A DNA stretch of 15,471 nt, taken from positions 1 to 15,471 of the forward strand of contig CAMPHD010000033.1 of NCBI GenBank assembly GCA_946885765.1, in the 5' to 3' direction. Shown in pieces: positions 1 to 6,019 of the stretch. The position numbers and the translations under genes are program-made. The notes beneath the pieces were generated by a model. The model had not been told where the DNA came from. It ran no database searches and saw only the letters and a program-made list of their open reading frames with translations. Source of the DNA: an uncultured Thalassospira sp. Lineage in GTDB: Bacteria > Pseudomonadota > Alphaproteobacteria > Rhodospirillales_A > Thalassospiraceae. The first letter of the stretch is position 1. Each line of letters begins with the position of its first letter.

Positions 1-111
1 GCCGCCACGAGTACTCCGCAGGCGCTTCCGTCCATCGTGCGCGAAGCGCGCAAGCGCGGTCTGGAGTTTGTGACGATGCCCGAAACTCTCGATTCTTACC
101 CAACGAATTAA
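1..111 (+). CDS. C-terminal end of a probable polysaccharide deacetylase-family protein (partial)
   Basis: Frame 1 is open from the first base to a TAA at 109-111 and gives 36 residues ending in EFVTMPETLDSYPTN. The pattern TPQALPSIVREARKRGLEFVTM resembles the C-terminal helix and last strand of NodB/polysaccharide-deacetylase TIM-barrel hydrolases, where a line such as 'ALPxIIxxLxxRGYxFVT' precedes the end of the domain. The family removes N- or O-acyl groups from sugars, and one branch (PuuE) is a metal-independent allantoinase. No catalytic residues lie in the visible part, so the branch cannot be told. It is followed after 83 bases by two polyamine-type ABC permeases and a hydantoin-racemase-family gene on the same strand, which fits a small-molecule catabolic enzyme better than a cell-wall enzyme. 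The coding frame is secure; the family is a moderate-confidence pattern call. Confidence 0.6.
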   Translation, partial: AATSTPQALPSIVREARKRGLEFVTMPETLDSYPTN

Positions 112-120
112 GGCGCGGGT

Positions 121-146
121 TCGGGCGCAGCTTTGGTTGCGCCCGA
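121..146 (+). other. Intergenic perfect hairpin between deacetylase and permease genes
   Basis: TCGGGCGCA (121-129) pairs perfectly with TGCGCCCGA (138-146) across an 8-base loop. It begins 9 bases after the upstream stop codon. No T-run follows (the next bases are TACCTACCC), so it is not a classical intrinsic terminator. It more likely protects the 3' end of the upstream message or partly attenuates transcription into the permease genes. Confidence 0.5.
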
Positions 147-194
147 TACCTACCCTTATGTGTTTGATGATTTTTCCGGTTCAAAGGGCAGACA

Positions 195-1052
195 ATGGCG
201 TTTGATATGTCCAAGCGATCATCGTATTTCCTGATCTCGCCGATGGCGCTGATCTTTGCGATCTTTCTGGTCGTGCCGTTGCTGACGATTATTGTCGTCA
301 GTTTCTGGGACTATGACGAATACCGCATTCTGCCCGACTTCATTTTTGAAAATTACAAATACCTGCTGGGGTCTTCAGTAACCTGGCAGATTTACCTTAA
401 TACATTCAAATATGCCGCCCTGACCTGGGGCTTCACGCTTATGATCGGGTTTACGGTTGCCTATTTCCTGGCGTTCCATGTGCGCAGCCTGACATGGCAG
501 ATCGTTTTGTTCATGCTGTGCACGATCCCGTTCTGGACATCGAACATCATTCGCATGATTTCGTGGATTCCGTTTCTGGGGCGCAACGGGCTTTTGAATT
601 CAGCCCTGATGGGGCTGGGTATTGTGGATGAGCCGCTTGAATTCCTGCTGTTTTCGGATTTTGCGGTCGTTCTGGCGGATGTGCATCTTTACACCCTGTT
701 TATGGTGGTGCCGATTTTCAATTCGATGATGCGCATTGATCGTTCCCTGATCGAGGCGGCGCGTGATGCCGGGGCATCGGGGTTTGAAACCCTGCGGCAC
801 GTGATTGTGCCGCTATCAAAGCCCGGCATTGCAATCGGTTCGATCTTTGTCATCACGGTTGTGATGGGTGATTTCATCACGGTGCGTTTGATGAGCGGCG
901 GCCAGAGTGCGTCGGTCGGGCTTCAGATTTCCAATGAAATCGGGTTACTGCAATATCCGGCGGCGGCGGCCAGTGCGGTGGTTCTTCTGGTGACCGTGCT
1001 TTTGATCGTGACGGCGTTGCTTCGCATGGTCGATATCAGGAAGGAGCTTTGA
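195..1052 (+). CDS. ABC transporter permease, spermidine/putrescine type (PotB-like)
   Basis: This is an inner-membrane permease subunit of an ABC importer of the polyamine/opine/thiamine-type superfamily (binding-protein-dependent transport family). The 285-residue length is normal for PotB-like proteins. A hydrophobic segment spans about residues 12-37, and further membrane helices lie near 72-95, 101-122, 155-178, 212-233 and 255-277. The cytoplasmic EAA loop, which docks onto the ATPase, is at residues 187-206 (EAARDAGAS...VIVP with the conserved Gly and Pro). The ATG at 195 has a GGG-containing ribosome site (AAAGGG) 7 bases upstream; an ATG four codons later has none. The next permease starts one base after the stop, so the two are translationally linked and form the heterodimeric channel. 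The substrate cannot be read from the permease; the racemase-family neighbour suggests a nitrogenous small molecule rather than a polyamine. The ATPase and binding protein are not in the window. Confidence 0.93.
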   Translation: MAFDMSKRSSYFLISPMALIFAIFLVVPLLTIIVVSFWDYDEYRILPDFIFENYKYLLGSSVTWQIYLNTFKYAALTWGFTLMIGFTVAYFLAFHVRSLTWQIVLFMLCTIPFWTSNIIRMISWIPFLGRNGLLNSALMGLGIVDEPLEFLLFSDFAVVLADVHLYTLFMVVPIFNSMMRIDRSLIEAARDAGASGFETLRHVIVPLSKPGIAIGSIFVITVVMGDFITVRLMSGGQSASVGLQISNEIGLLQYPAAAASAVVLLVTVLLIVTALLRMVDIRKEL

Positions 1053-1053
1053 G

Positions 1054-1881
1054 ATGGCGAAGACCCGCGAAAAACGCCCGACAAGTTTCTATTTTCTGGC
1101 GGCCTTCTTTGCGCTGTTTGTGCTGTTTCTGTATGGGCCGATGCTGACGATTTTTATCCTGTCATTTCAGGGTGAAAATGGCGGTCTGACCTTCCCGATG
1201 AATGGATTTTCGGTCCATTGGTTCGGCAATCTGTTTGAACAGCAGGCGGTCGGGGATTTTGGCGGATCGTTCCTGCGATCTTTAAAGCTTGGTTTGATTG
1301 TCATGGTGGTGACGGTTCTGGTGTCCTTTATGGCGGGGCTGGCGTTTCGCAAGCGGTTCAAAGGGGACAGCGTGATTTTCTATCTGGCGATTGCCAGCCT
1401 GATCGTGCCGTCGATCCTGATTTCGCTTGGTATCGGATTGCTGTTCAATATCGTGAGCTGGCAACCGCAGTGGTTTACATCGGCCCTTGGCGCGCATCTG
1501 ACATGGACCTTCCCGTTCGGGCTTCTGATCATGTTTGCGGTGTTTAACCGGTTTGATCCGTCCTATGAGGAAGCGGCCCGTGATCTGGGGGCAAGCAGTT
1601 GGCAGACCATCTGGCATATTGTTTTGCCGATGGTGGCCCCCAGCCTGATTGGGGTCGCGATGTTTTCCTTTACCCTGTCCTATGACGAGTTTGCCCGGAC
1701 CCTGATGACGGCGGGCGCACTTAATACCCTGCCGCTTGAGATTTACGGGATGACGACCAACGTGACGACGCCAGTACTTTATGCACTGGGCACGGTGACG
1801 ACGGGCTTTTCGTTTGTGGTGATTGCCATTGCACTTGGTTCGGTCCTGATCCTGCGGCATCGCAAGGGGCAGCAGGCATGA
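1054..1881 (+). CDS. ABC transporter permease, spermidine/putrescine type (PotC-like)
   Basis: This is the second inner-membrane permease of the same importer (275 residues, typical length). Residues 11-37 form the first membrane helix. Later hydrophobic segments lie near 79-98, 107-133, 150-165, 196-210 and 248-268. The EAA loop is at residues 173-192 (EAARDLGAS...IVLP). The stretch LSYDEFARTLMTAG (residues 208-221) occupies the place of the PotC motif that follows the EAA loop ('SxDD/DEF'). The ATG is preceded by AAGGAG (1041-1046) located inside the end of the previous gene, 7 bases from the start. Its last codon overlaps the racemase start in an ATGA junction, so the permease and the downstream enzyme should be translated from one message. 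With the PotB-like partner it would make the transmembrane channel; the transported compound is unknown. Confidence 0.93.
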   Translation: MAKTREKRPTSFYFLAAFFALFVLFLYGPMLTIFILSFQGENGGLTFPMNGFSVHWFGNLFEQQAVGDFGGSFLRSLKLGLIVMVVTVLVSFMAGLAFRKRFKGDSVIFYLAIASLIVPSILISLGIGLLFNIVSWQPQWFTSALGAHLTWTFPFGLLIMFAVFNRFDPSYEEAARDLGASSWQTIWHIVLPMVAPSLIGVAMFSFTLSYDEFARTLMTAGALNTLPLEIYGMTTNVTTPVLYALGTVTTGFSFVVIAIALGSVLILRHRKGQQA

Positions 1882-2633
1882 CCCGGATCGCGGTTATCAA
1901 TCCCAATATGTCGGTCGGGTTTACCGAAAAGGTTGGTGTGCAGGCGCGCCGTATTGTCGCATCGGGGACCGAGGTTTTGGCCCTTAATCCGCAATTCGGC
2001 CCGGCCAGTATTGAAGGCTATTATGACGAGGCGTTTGCCAGTGTTGGATTGCTTGCGACGATGCGCGGGCTTGAGGCAGACGGGGCATCGGGCGGGAAGA
2101 TCAGCGGATATGTCGTGGCGTGTTTTGATGATACCGGTGTTGATGCGGCGCGCTGCCTGACCAAGGCACCGGTGATGGGCTTGTGCGAGGCAGCCCTTCG
2201 GTTTGCGGCCATCGTTGCATCGCGCTTTGCGATTGTCACCCCGATGGCGGTATCGGTGCGACCGCTTGAACATCTGGTGTCGAAATACGGGGCGTCATCG
2301 CAATGTGTGGTGCGGGCGGCGGGTGTTCGGACACTCGATTTCGAGGGCGAGAATGCGGATATGGCCTATCTGGCGCTGAAAATTTCGGCGGAAAACTGCC
2401 TTGCCGAAGATGGTGCCGAGGCGATTGTTCTGGGCTGTGCCGGGATGACCGATATTGCCGACAGATTGCAGGCGGAGCTTGGCGTGCCGGTGATTGACGG
2501 GGTCAGTGCGGCGGTCAAGCTGATCGAGGCGATGGGGATGCTTGGGCTTCAGACCAGCAAGGCCGGTGCTTATGCCAGCCCGCCGGTGAAAACCTATGAC
2601 GGGATATTTGCCGCGTTTGCGCCGGTGGCGTAA
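1878..2633 (+). CDS. Asp/Glu/hydantoin racemase superfamily protein
   Basis: This is a cytoplasmic cofactor-independent racemase-family enzyme of 251 residues, the usual length of hydantoin and allantoin racemases. The N terminus (RIAVINPNMS) and the two catalytic cysteines in their usual settings are visible: Cys82 in VVACFDDTG and Cys187 in VLGCAGM. In this family the two cysteines act as acid/base pair on either face of the substrate alpha carbon. The combination ACFDDTG...AAR...VMGLCEAA is typical of the HyuE/HpxA branch (hydantoin or allantoin racemase) rather than of glutamate or aspartate racemases. The gene overlaps the PotC-like permease by 4 bases, so it is probably co-translated, and it ends 19 bases before a convergent GntR gene. 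The link to the importer suggests racemisation of an imported 5-substituted hydantoin or allantoin-like compound. That is inference; maleate isomerase or another member of the superfamily remains possible. Confidence 0.88.
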   Translation: MTRIAVINPNMSVGFTEKVGVQARRIVASGTEVLALNPQFGPASIEGYYDEAFASVGLLATMRGLEADGASGGKISGYVVACFDDTGVDAARCLTKAPVMGLCEAALRFAAIVASRFAIVTPMAVSVRPLEHLVSKYGASSQCVVRAAGVRTLDFEGENADMAYLALKISAENCLAEDGAEAIVLGCAGMTDIADRLQAELGVPVIDGVSAAVKLIEAMGMLGLQTSKAGAYASPPVKTYDGIFAAFAPVA

Positions 2634-2652
2634 TCGATAGCCGGATTTCCGG

Positions 2653-3324
2653 TCAGATTTGCTTTAACGCCTGTTCGACCTGAACCAGATGACGCCGCAT
2701 GGCGTCTTCTGCGCGTTTGGGGTCGCGATGTTCTATGGCATCGACGATTTCGCGATGCTGGGCGCTCAGGTCGTTGATCAGGCGATCCGAATGGCTGCTT
2801 TCGCGCATGCGGGCCCATGCGGCTTCGCGGCGGACGGCGCTTACGGCTTCGAACACGGCCAGAAACAGCGTGTTGCGGACACTTTCGGCCAGTTTCTGAT
2901 GAAAAGCCGCGTCCCATTTTTCATATTCGCCCTGATTTTTGGCGTTGGCAGCGTTTTCGATCATGGTGCGCATGGTGTCGATATCGGCCTGCGAGGCGCG
3001 AAGGGCGGCAAACCGGGCCATCGAGGGCTCGATCTCCTGCCGGACTTCCATGATTTCAAACGGGCTTGTTCGGGTGGCCAGTCCTTCAAGCTTGCGCAGG
3101 CGTGGTGTGGGTGGGGTGCCGACAAAGGTGCCCTGACCCTGACGGCGCCAGATCAGGCCATCAGATTCAAGCTGATCCAATGCCTTGCGCAGCGCACGAC
3201 GCCCGACATCAAGCTGTTCGGCCAGTTCGCGTTCGGCGATGACGCGCCCGTTCTTGACGAATTCTCCCGCGGCGAAGCTTGTTCTCAGCTTTTCTGCCAA
3301 CCCCTGGGTTGCGATGTCATTCAT
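2653..3324 (-). CDS. GntR-family transcriptional regulator, FadR subfamily (FCD domain)
   Basis: This is a cytoplasmic ligand-responsive DNA-binding protein of 223 residues, the typical length of FadR-subfamily GntR regulators. The N-terminal winged helix-turn-helix covers about residues 8-70, with the hallmark ERELAEQLDVGRRALRKALDQLESDGL and the wing RQGQGTFV. The all-helical FCD effector domain (about 88-217) carries the usual metal-ligand set: Asp138 and His142 (WDAAFH), His190 (QHREIVDAI) and His212 (RRHL). Such regulators commonly bind carboxylate ligands near the metal and act as repressors of adjacent transport and catabolism genes. The start at 3324 is chosen because the HTH begins at once after it; the upstream ribosome site is weak. 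It lies downstream of the TauE/SafE gene on the same strand, with a 125-base gap, and faces the racemase gene tail to tail. Likely targets are the divergent tauE/tctC intergenic region, the racemase operon, or both. Confidence 0.92.
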   Translation of the reverse strand: MNDIATQGLAEKLRTSFAAGEFVKNGRVIAERELAEQLDVGRRALRKALDQLESDGLIWRRQGQGTFVGTPPTPRLRKLEGLATRTSPFEIMEVRQEIEPSMARFAALRASQADIDTMRTMIENAANAKNQGEYEKWDAAFHQKLAESVRNTLFLAVFEAVSAVRREAAWARMRESSHSDRLINDLSAQHREIVDAIEHRDPKRAEDAMRRHLVQVEQALKQI

Positions 3325-3437
3325 GGCTTTTTTTATCGTTATCTGGACGTTGAAGGCGAACCTGTTTCAAACCGTTGCCCGCGTTTTGCACCCTTGCGGT
3401 TTCGTCAGTCTGGAACAGCATCAATCCCAATCAGATA

Positions 3438-4250
3438 TCAGGAAATCAGATCATAGAACATGCGCAATGATGTGATGGCCAGAAACAGGCCAAAACAGAT
3501 GCGAAGGGCGCGCCTTGGGATGGAATGCGCGATGCGTGCGCCAACCGGTGCGAAAAGAACCGTCATCGGGATCAGAAGGGCCGCAGCCAGAACGTTGACA
3601 TAGCCCAGCGAGAAGGGCGGACGCCCATCCACGCCGATACCGGACATGGCATAACCGATGGTGCCGGGCAGGGCGATGATCAGGCCGATTGCGGCCGAGG
3701 TGCCCACCGCACGGCGGATGTCATAACCAAGGAAGTTAAGCACCGGCACGCAGATCGTACCACCGCCGATGCCCATCATGGCCGACAGGCTGCCGGCGAT
3801 GACGCCAAGAACGGCCCAGACGGATTTGGGCGGGTTTTTCTGGGTATCGGTTTCGCGATCCCGGACCAGAATCATGTTGGCCGCAACCAGCAGGGCCACG
3901 ACGGCAAACACGATGGTCAGAACGCGACCATCGGCAAAACCGCCAATCGCGGTGCCAATCAGGACACCGACGACAATTGCCGGGCCCCAGTGTTTCAGCA
4001 GGGCGATATCGACCGAGCCCTTTTTATAATGGCTTCGGGTGGATGAAATCGCGGTGGCGATAATCGTCGTTAACGAGGTGGCAACGGCGACCTGCATGCG
4101 CAGGCTTTCATCAACACCCATGGTGGTCAGGAAATGATACAGCACCGGCACAATGACGATGCCGCCGCCGACGCCCAAAAGCCCGGCCATAATGCCGCCA
4201 ACGATGCCGGCAAACAGCATTGCTGCACCCCACAGCAGGTACAGGCTCAT
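3438..4250 (-). CDS. TauE/SafE family sulfite/anion permease
   Basis: This is an inner-membrane transporter of the TauE/SafE (DUF81) family, whose members move sulfite, sulfoacetate, thiosulfate or other small anions. It has 270 residues from the chosen start, normal for the family. The two internally repeated signature loops are clear: GLLGVGGGIVIVPVL (residues 23-37) and AMMGIGGGTICVPVL (157-171), each at the start of one half of the pseudo-symmetric protein. About eight hydrophobic segments are visible. I chose the ATG at 4250 because GAAGG lies just upstream of it on the minus strand. The frame stays open to a TTG at 4286 with an ATG at 4271, but neither has a ribosome site, and the longer form would run through the AACCAAT motifs. 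The gene is divergent from tctC and sits upstream of the GntR gene, so it may be co-regulated with the TTT operon. Its substrate is not deducible. Confidence 0.9.
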   Translation of the reverse strand: MSLYLLWGAAMLFAGIVGGIMAGLLGVGGGIVIVPVLYHFLTTMGVDESLRMQVAVATSLTTIIATAISSTRSHYKKGSVDIALLKHWGPAIVVGVLIGTAIGGFADGRVLTIVFAVVALLVAANMILVRDRETDTQKNPPKSVWAVLGVIAGSLSAMMGIGGGTICVPVLNFLGYDIRRAVGTSAAIGLIIALPGTIGYAMSGIGVDGRPPFSLGYVNVLAAALLIPMTVLFAPVGARIAHSIPRRALRICFGLFLAITSLRMFYDLIS

Positions 4251-4275
4251 GGTGCCTTCGATTTCAATCATGATG

Positions 4276-4315
4276 AACCAATCCAAACCAATAATGACTA
4301 TCTAGGTGTATTGGT
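4276..4315. promoter_or_regulatory. Candidate operator cluster upstream of the TauE/SafE gene (AACCAAT half-sites)
   Basis: AACCAAT occurs at 4276-4282 and again at 4286-4292, exactly 10 bases apart. The inverted form ATTGGT is at 4310-4315, so that ACCAATA (4287-4293 region) faces TATTGGT (4309-4315). The inverted half-site runs into TTGGTACTAACC (4311-4322), which has the GGT-N4-ACC form close to FadR-type GntR operators (TGGT-N3-ACCA). It lies 26-65 bases upstream of the TauE start. Binding by the neighbouring GntR protein is inference. Confidence 0.4.
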
Positions 4316-4357
4316 ACTAACCCTGATCGGTTGTGGTTGGCAAATGTTTTGCGCTGG

Positions 4358-4395
4358 TAATCAGCTTAATCTGGCAATTAATCAGGATTAATCAG
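4358..4395. repeat. Four phased TAATCWG heptamers in the divergent intergenic region
   Basis: TAATCAG at 4358-4364, TAATCTG at 4367-4373, TAATCAG at 4379-4385 and TAATCAG at 4389-4395 are all in the same orientation, at intervals of 9, 12 and 10 bases. The last two are embedded in the 9-base repeat ATTAATCAG (4377-4385 and 4387-4395), exactly one DNA helical turn apart. They sit near the centre of the 259-base region between the divergent tauE and tctC genes. This placement suits an activator or response-regulator array; the cognate protein is unknown. Confidence 0.5.
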
Positions 4396-4452
4396 ATTTA
4401 ATAGTTGCGAACCAAAAGCAAGAATGCCAACAATATGACGACAAAATGAACA

Positions 4453-4471
4453 AACCAAATATTAATTGGTT
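4453..4471. promoter_or_regulatory. Candidate operator palindrome upstream of tctC
   Basis: AACCAA (4453-4458) and TTGGTT (4466-4471) form a 19-base near-perfect palindrome around ATATTAA, with a single A/A mismatch pair in the inner positions. It ends 38 bases before the tctC start codon, a position where a bound repressor would block transcription. It has the same half-site as the cluster near the TauE gene, and another AACCAA is at 4410-4415. Binding by the adjacent GntR regulator is plausible but unproven. I could not place a convincing -35/-10 pair. Confidence 0.45.
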
Positions 4472-4509
4472 CAGACTCAGGTATCAAATCTCATCAGGAG
4501 GCAGAACAG

Positions 4510-5454
4510 ATGTTCCGCAAGATTGCCGTAGCCGCCGGTTTGATGGCTGCTGCCTTTGCCGCACCCGCGCAGGCGCAGAGCTATCCCGAAAAACCGATTG
4601 AATTCATCGTGCCGTGGGGGCCGGGTGGCGGCAGTGACACGCTGATGCGTATCGTTGCCCAAGGGCTTGCCGAAGAAACCGGTCAGGCCGTGCCTGTCAT
4701 CAATATGCCCGGCGTGGGTGGTAATGTCGGCCTTGCCGAATTCGCCAAGCGTCCGGCAGATGGCTATACCATTTCGCAGATTCACGAAGGTCTTCTGGTA
4801 TCGAACCAGACCGGGATTACCGAACTGAACTGGGACAGCTTCATTCCGGTCGCACTGGTGGCGTCATCGCCGCAGTATTTGACGCTTTCGAAGAACGATA
4901 ATTTTTCGAACTTTGAAGAACTGGTTGCCTATGCCAAAGCACATCCGGGTGCCGTTCGTGCCGGTGTGACGCTGGGCGGGATTCCGCATGTTCATATCGC
5001 GATGATCGAAGAAGCCATGGGGCTTCAGTTTTCCTATGTCGGATATACCGACACGGGTGAGCGTATCCGTGCCCTGATGGGTGGCAATATCGATATCGCC
5101 ATTGGTGACATTTCGTCTGCCAAGCAGTTTGTCGACAATGGTGATCTGATTTATGCAGCCGTTGGTACCGAGGAACGCACCGACGATGCACCTGATGTTC
5201 CGACGCTGAAAGAACTTGGCATGGATGCCGAGCTGGTGATCACGCGTGGTGTGGTTCTGCCGAAAGGCACGCCGCAGGAAACCGTTGATGCGCTTGAAGC
5301 CCATATCGAAAAAGTCATGCAGCGCGAAGACGTGATCAAGCTGATGAAAAATGCCGGTGCCGATCCGGTGTTTTATGGTCAGGAAAAATACAGCGCCTAT
5401 CTTGATAAGCTGAACGCGACCATCGCGAAGCTTGTCGGCAAGCTCGAAGGATGA
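4510..5454 (+). CDS. tctC: Tripartite tricarboxylate transporter substrate-binding protein (TctC/Bug family)
   Basis: This is a periplasmic solute-binding protein that delivers a carboxylate-type ligand to the TctAB membrane complex; the 314-residue length is usual. A Sec signal peptide covers residues 1-22, ending in AQA before QSYPEKP. The mature N terminus YPEKPIEFIVPWGPGGGSDTLMR is diagnostic of the Bug family, as is NMPGVGGNVGL (65-75) in the ligand-cradling loop. Later landmarks are GGIPHVHIAM and the water/ligand-ordering region ALMGGNIDIAIGD. A textbook AGGAGG (4496-4501) precedes the ATG by 8 bases, predicting strong translation, as expected for a binding protein needed in excess over the channel. 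Its stop overlaps the tctB start (ATGA). The ligand cannot be assigned: family members bind citrate, other di- and tricarboxylates, amino acids, nicotinate and aromatic acids. Confidence 0.95.
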   Translation: MFRKIAVAAGLMAAAFAAPAQAQSYPEKPIEFIVPWGPGGGSDTLMRIVAQGLAEETGQAVPVINMPGVGGNVGLAEFAKRPADGYTISQIHEGLLVSNQTGITELNWDSFIPVALVASSPQYLTLSKNDNFSNFEELVAYAKAHPGAVRAGVTLGGIPHVHIAMIEEAMGLQFSYVGYTDTGERIRALMGGNIDIAIGDISSAKQFVDNGDLIYAAVGTEERTDDAPDVPTLKELGMDAELVITRGVVLPKGTPQETVDALEAHIEKVMQREDVIKLMKNAGADPVFYGQEKYSAYLDKLNATIAKLVGKLEG

Positions 5455-6002
5455 CCGTCAAGGTGACGGAGGCAGCAGCAGCGGATACAGGTGTATCCGC
5501 TGCTTCGCGCGCCCGCACCGAATTGGCGCGGCTGATCTCCTATATCGTTTTTGGTGGCGTTTCTGTTGTTCTGTCCTCGATGGCGGCAGGTTTGCCAACG
5601 TCACGCTGGGAACCGCTGGGGGCGGGCACGTTCCCGAAACTTGTCTTTGCCCTGCTGGCCGGGCTTTGCCTGTTGGCGGCTGTTCGCTCGATCATTGAAA
5701 TCGTGCGGGCGGGGGGCCTTGCGGATGTTGGTTCTGCCTTTACCCAGTGGCTTTATGTGCGCCGGGTCGCCATTGGTCTGTTTGTCCTGTTCGCGGTTTA
5801 TCTTGGGGTTATGCCCTGGACCGGGTTCTCGCTTGCAAGTTTTGTCTTTCTGCTGATTGCGCAGTTGATGATTGCGGGTGTTTCCCGACGAACCGTCATT
5901 CAGTCCATCATCGCCGCCCTGATTTTTTCGGTCGGGTTGAACCTGCTGTTTGCAGAAGTTTTCAATGTGTTCTTACCGCGCGGCGTTCTGTTCGCGGGTT
6001 AG
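5451..6002 (+). CDS. tctB: Tripartite tricarboxylate transporter small membrane subunit TctB
   Basis: This is the small inner-membrane subunit of the TTT transporter, 183 residues, with four or five hydrophobic segments (about 28-47, 62-84, 106-121, 126-144 and 150-177). The loop EPLGAGTFPKLVF (residues 54-66) matches the conserved 'GPxxFP' region at the second membrane helix in TctB proteins. The N-terminal 25 residues are hydrophilic and Ala-rich, and their codons form a perfect 12-base-pair RNA hairpin (5477-5504). The start overlaps the tctC stop by four bases, so it depends on translational coupling. tctA begins 17 bases after its stop. TctB sequences diverge fast, so the assignment rests mainly on the position between tctC and tctA together with topology. 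Confidence 0.9.
   Translation: MTVKVTEAAAADTGVSAASRARTELARLISYIVFGGVSVVLSSMAAGLPTSRWEPLGAGTFPKLVFALLAGLCLLAAVRSIIEIVRAGGLADVGSAFTQWLYVRRVAIGLFVLFAVYLGVMPWTGFSLASFVFLLIAQLMIAGVSRRTVIQSIIAALIFSVGLNLLFAEVFNVFLPRGVLFAG
5477..5504 (+). other. Perfect 12-bp hairpin inside the start of tctB
   Basis: AGCAGCGGATAC (5477-5488) pairs without mismatch with GTATCCGCTGCT (5493-5504) across a 4-base AGGT loop. It lies 22 bases after the tctC stop codon, in tctB codons 9-18, and no T-run follows. Such a structure could stop 3' exonucleases, stabilising the tctC part of the message, and slow entry into tctB. Either would help make more binding protein than membrane subunit. Confidence 0.6.
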
Positions 6003-6019
6003 GCGGGAAAGTTTAAATT

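Noticed and set aside
1282..1860. 192-residue minus-strand open frame opposite the PotC-like permease
   Set aside because: Its composition (Arg, His, Gln, Lys) is that of a membrane-gene shadow, and the permease on the plus strand has a clear EAA loop.
2641..2652. CCGGATTTCCGG between the convergent racemase and GntR genes, considered as a terminator
   Set aside because: A 5-bp stem with a 2-base loop and no T-run is too weak to call.
2689..3456. 255-residue plus-strand open frame opposite the GntR gene
   Set aside because: The minus strand encodes a complete winged-helix plus FCD protein with metal ligands; the plus frame has no family signature.
3525..4046. 173-residue plus-strand open frame opposite the TauE/SafE gene
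   Set aside because: It is rich in Asp, His, Arg and Gln, as expected for the complement of a hydrophobic membrane-protein gene, with no motif.
4251..4286. TTG start at 4286 for the TauE/SafE permease (12 extra residues)
   Set aside because: No ribosome site precedes it, while the ATG at 4250 has GAAGG just upstream and begins directly before the first membrane helix.
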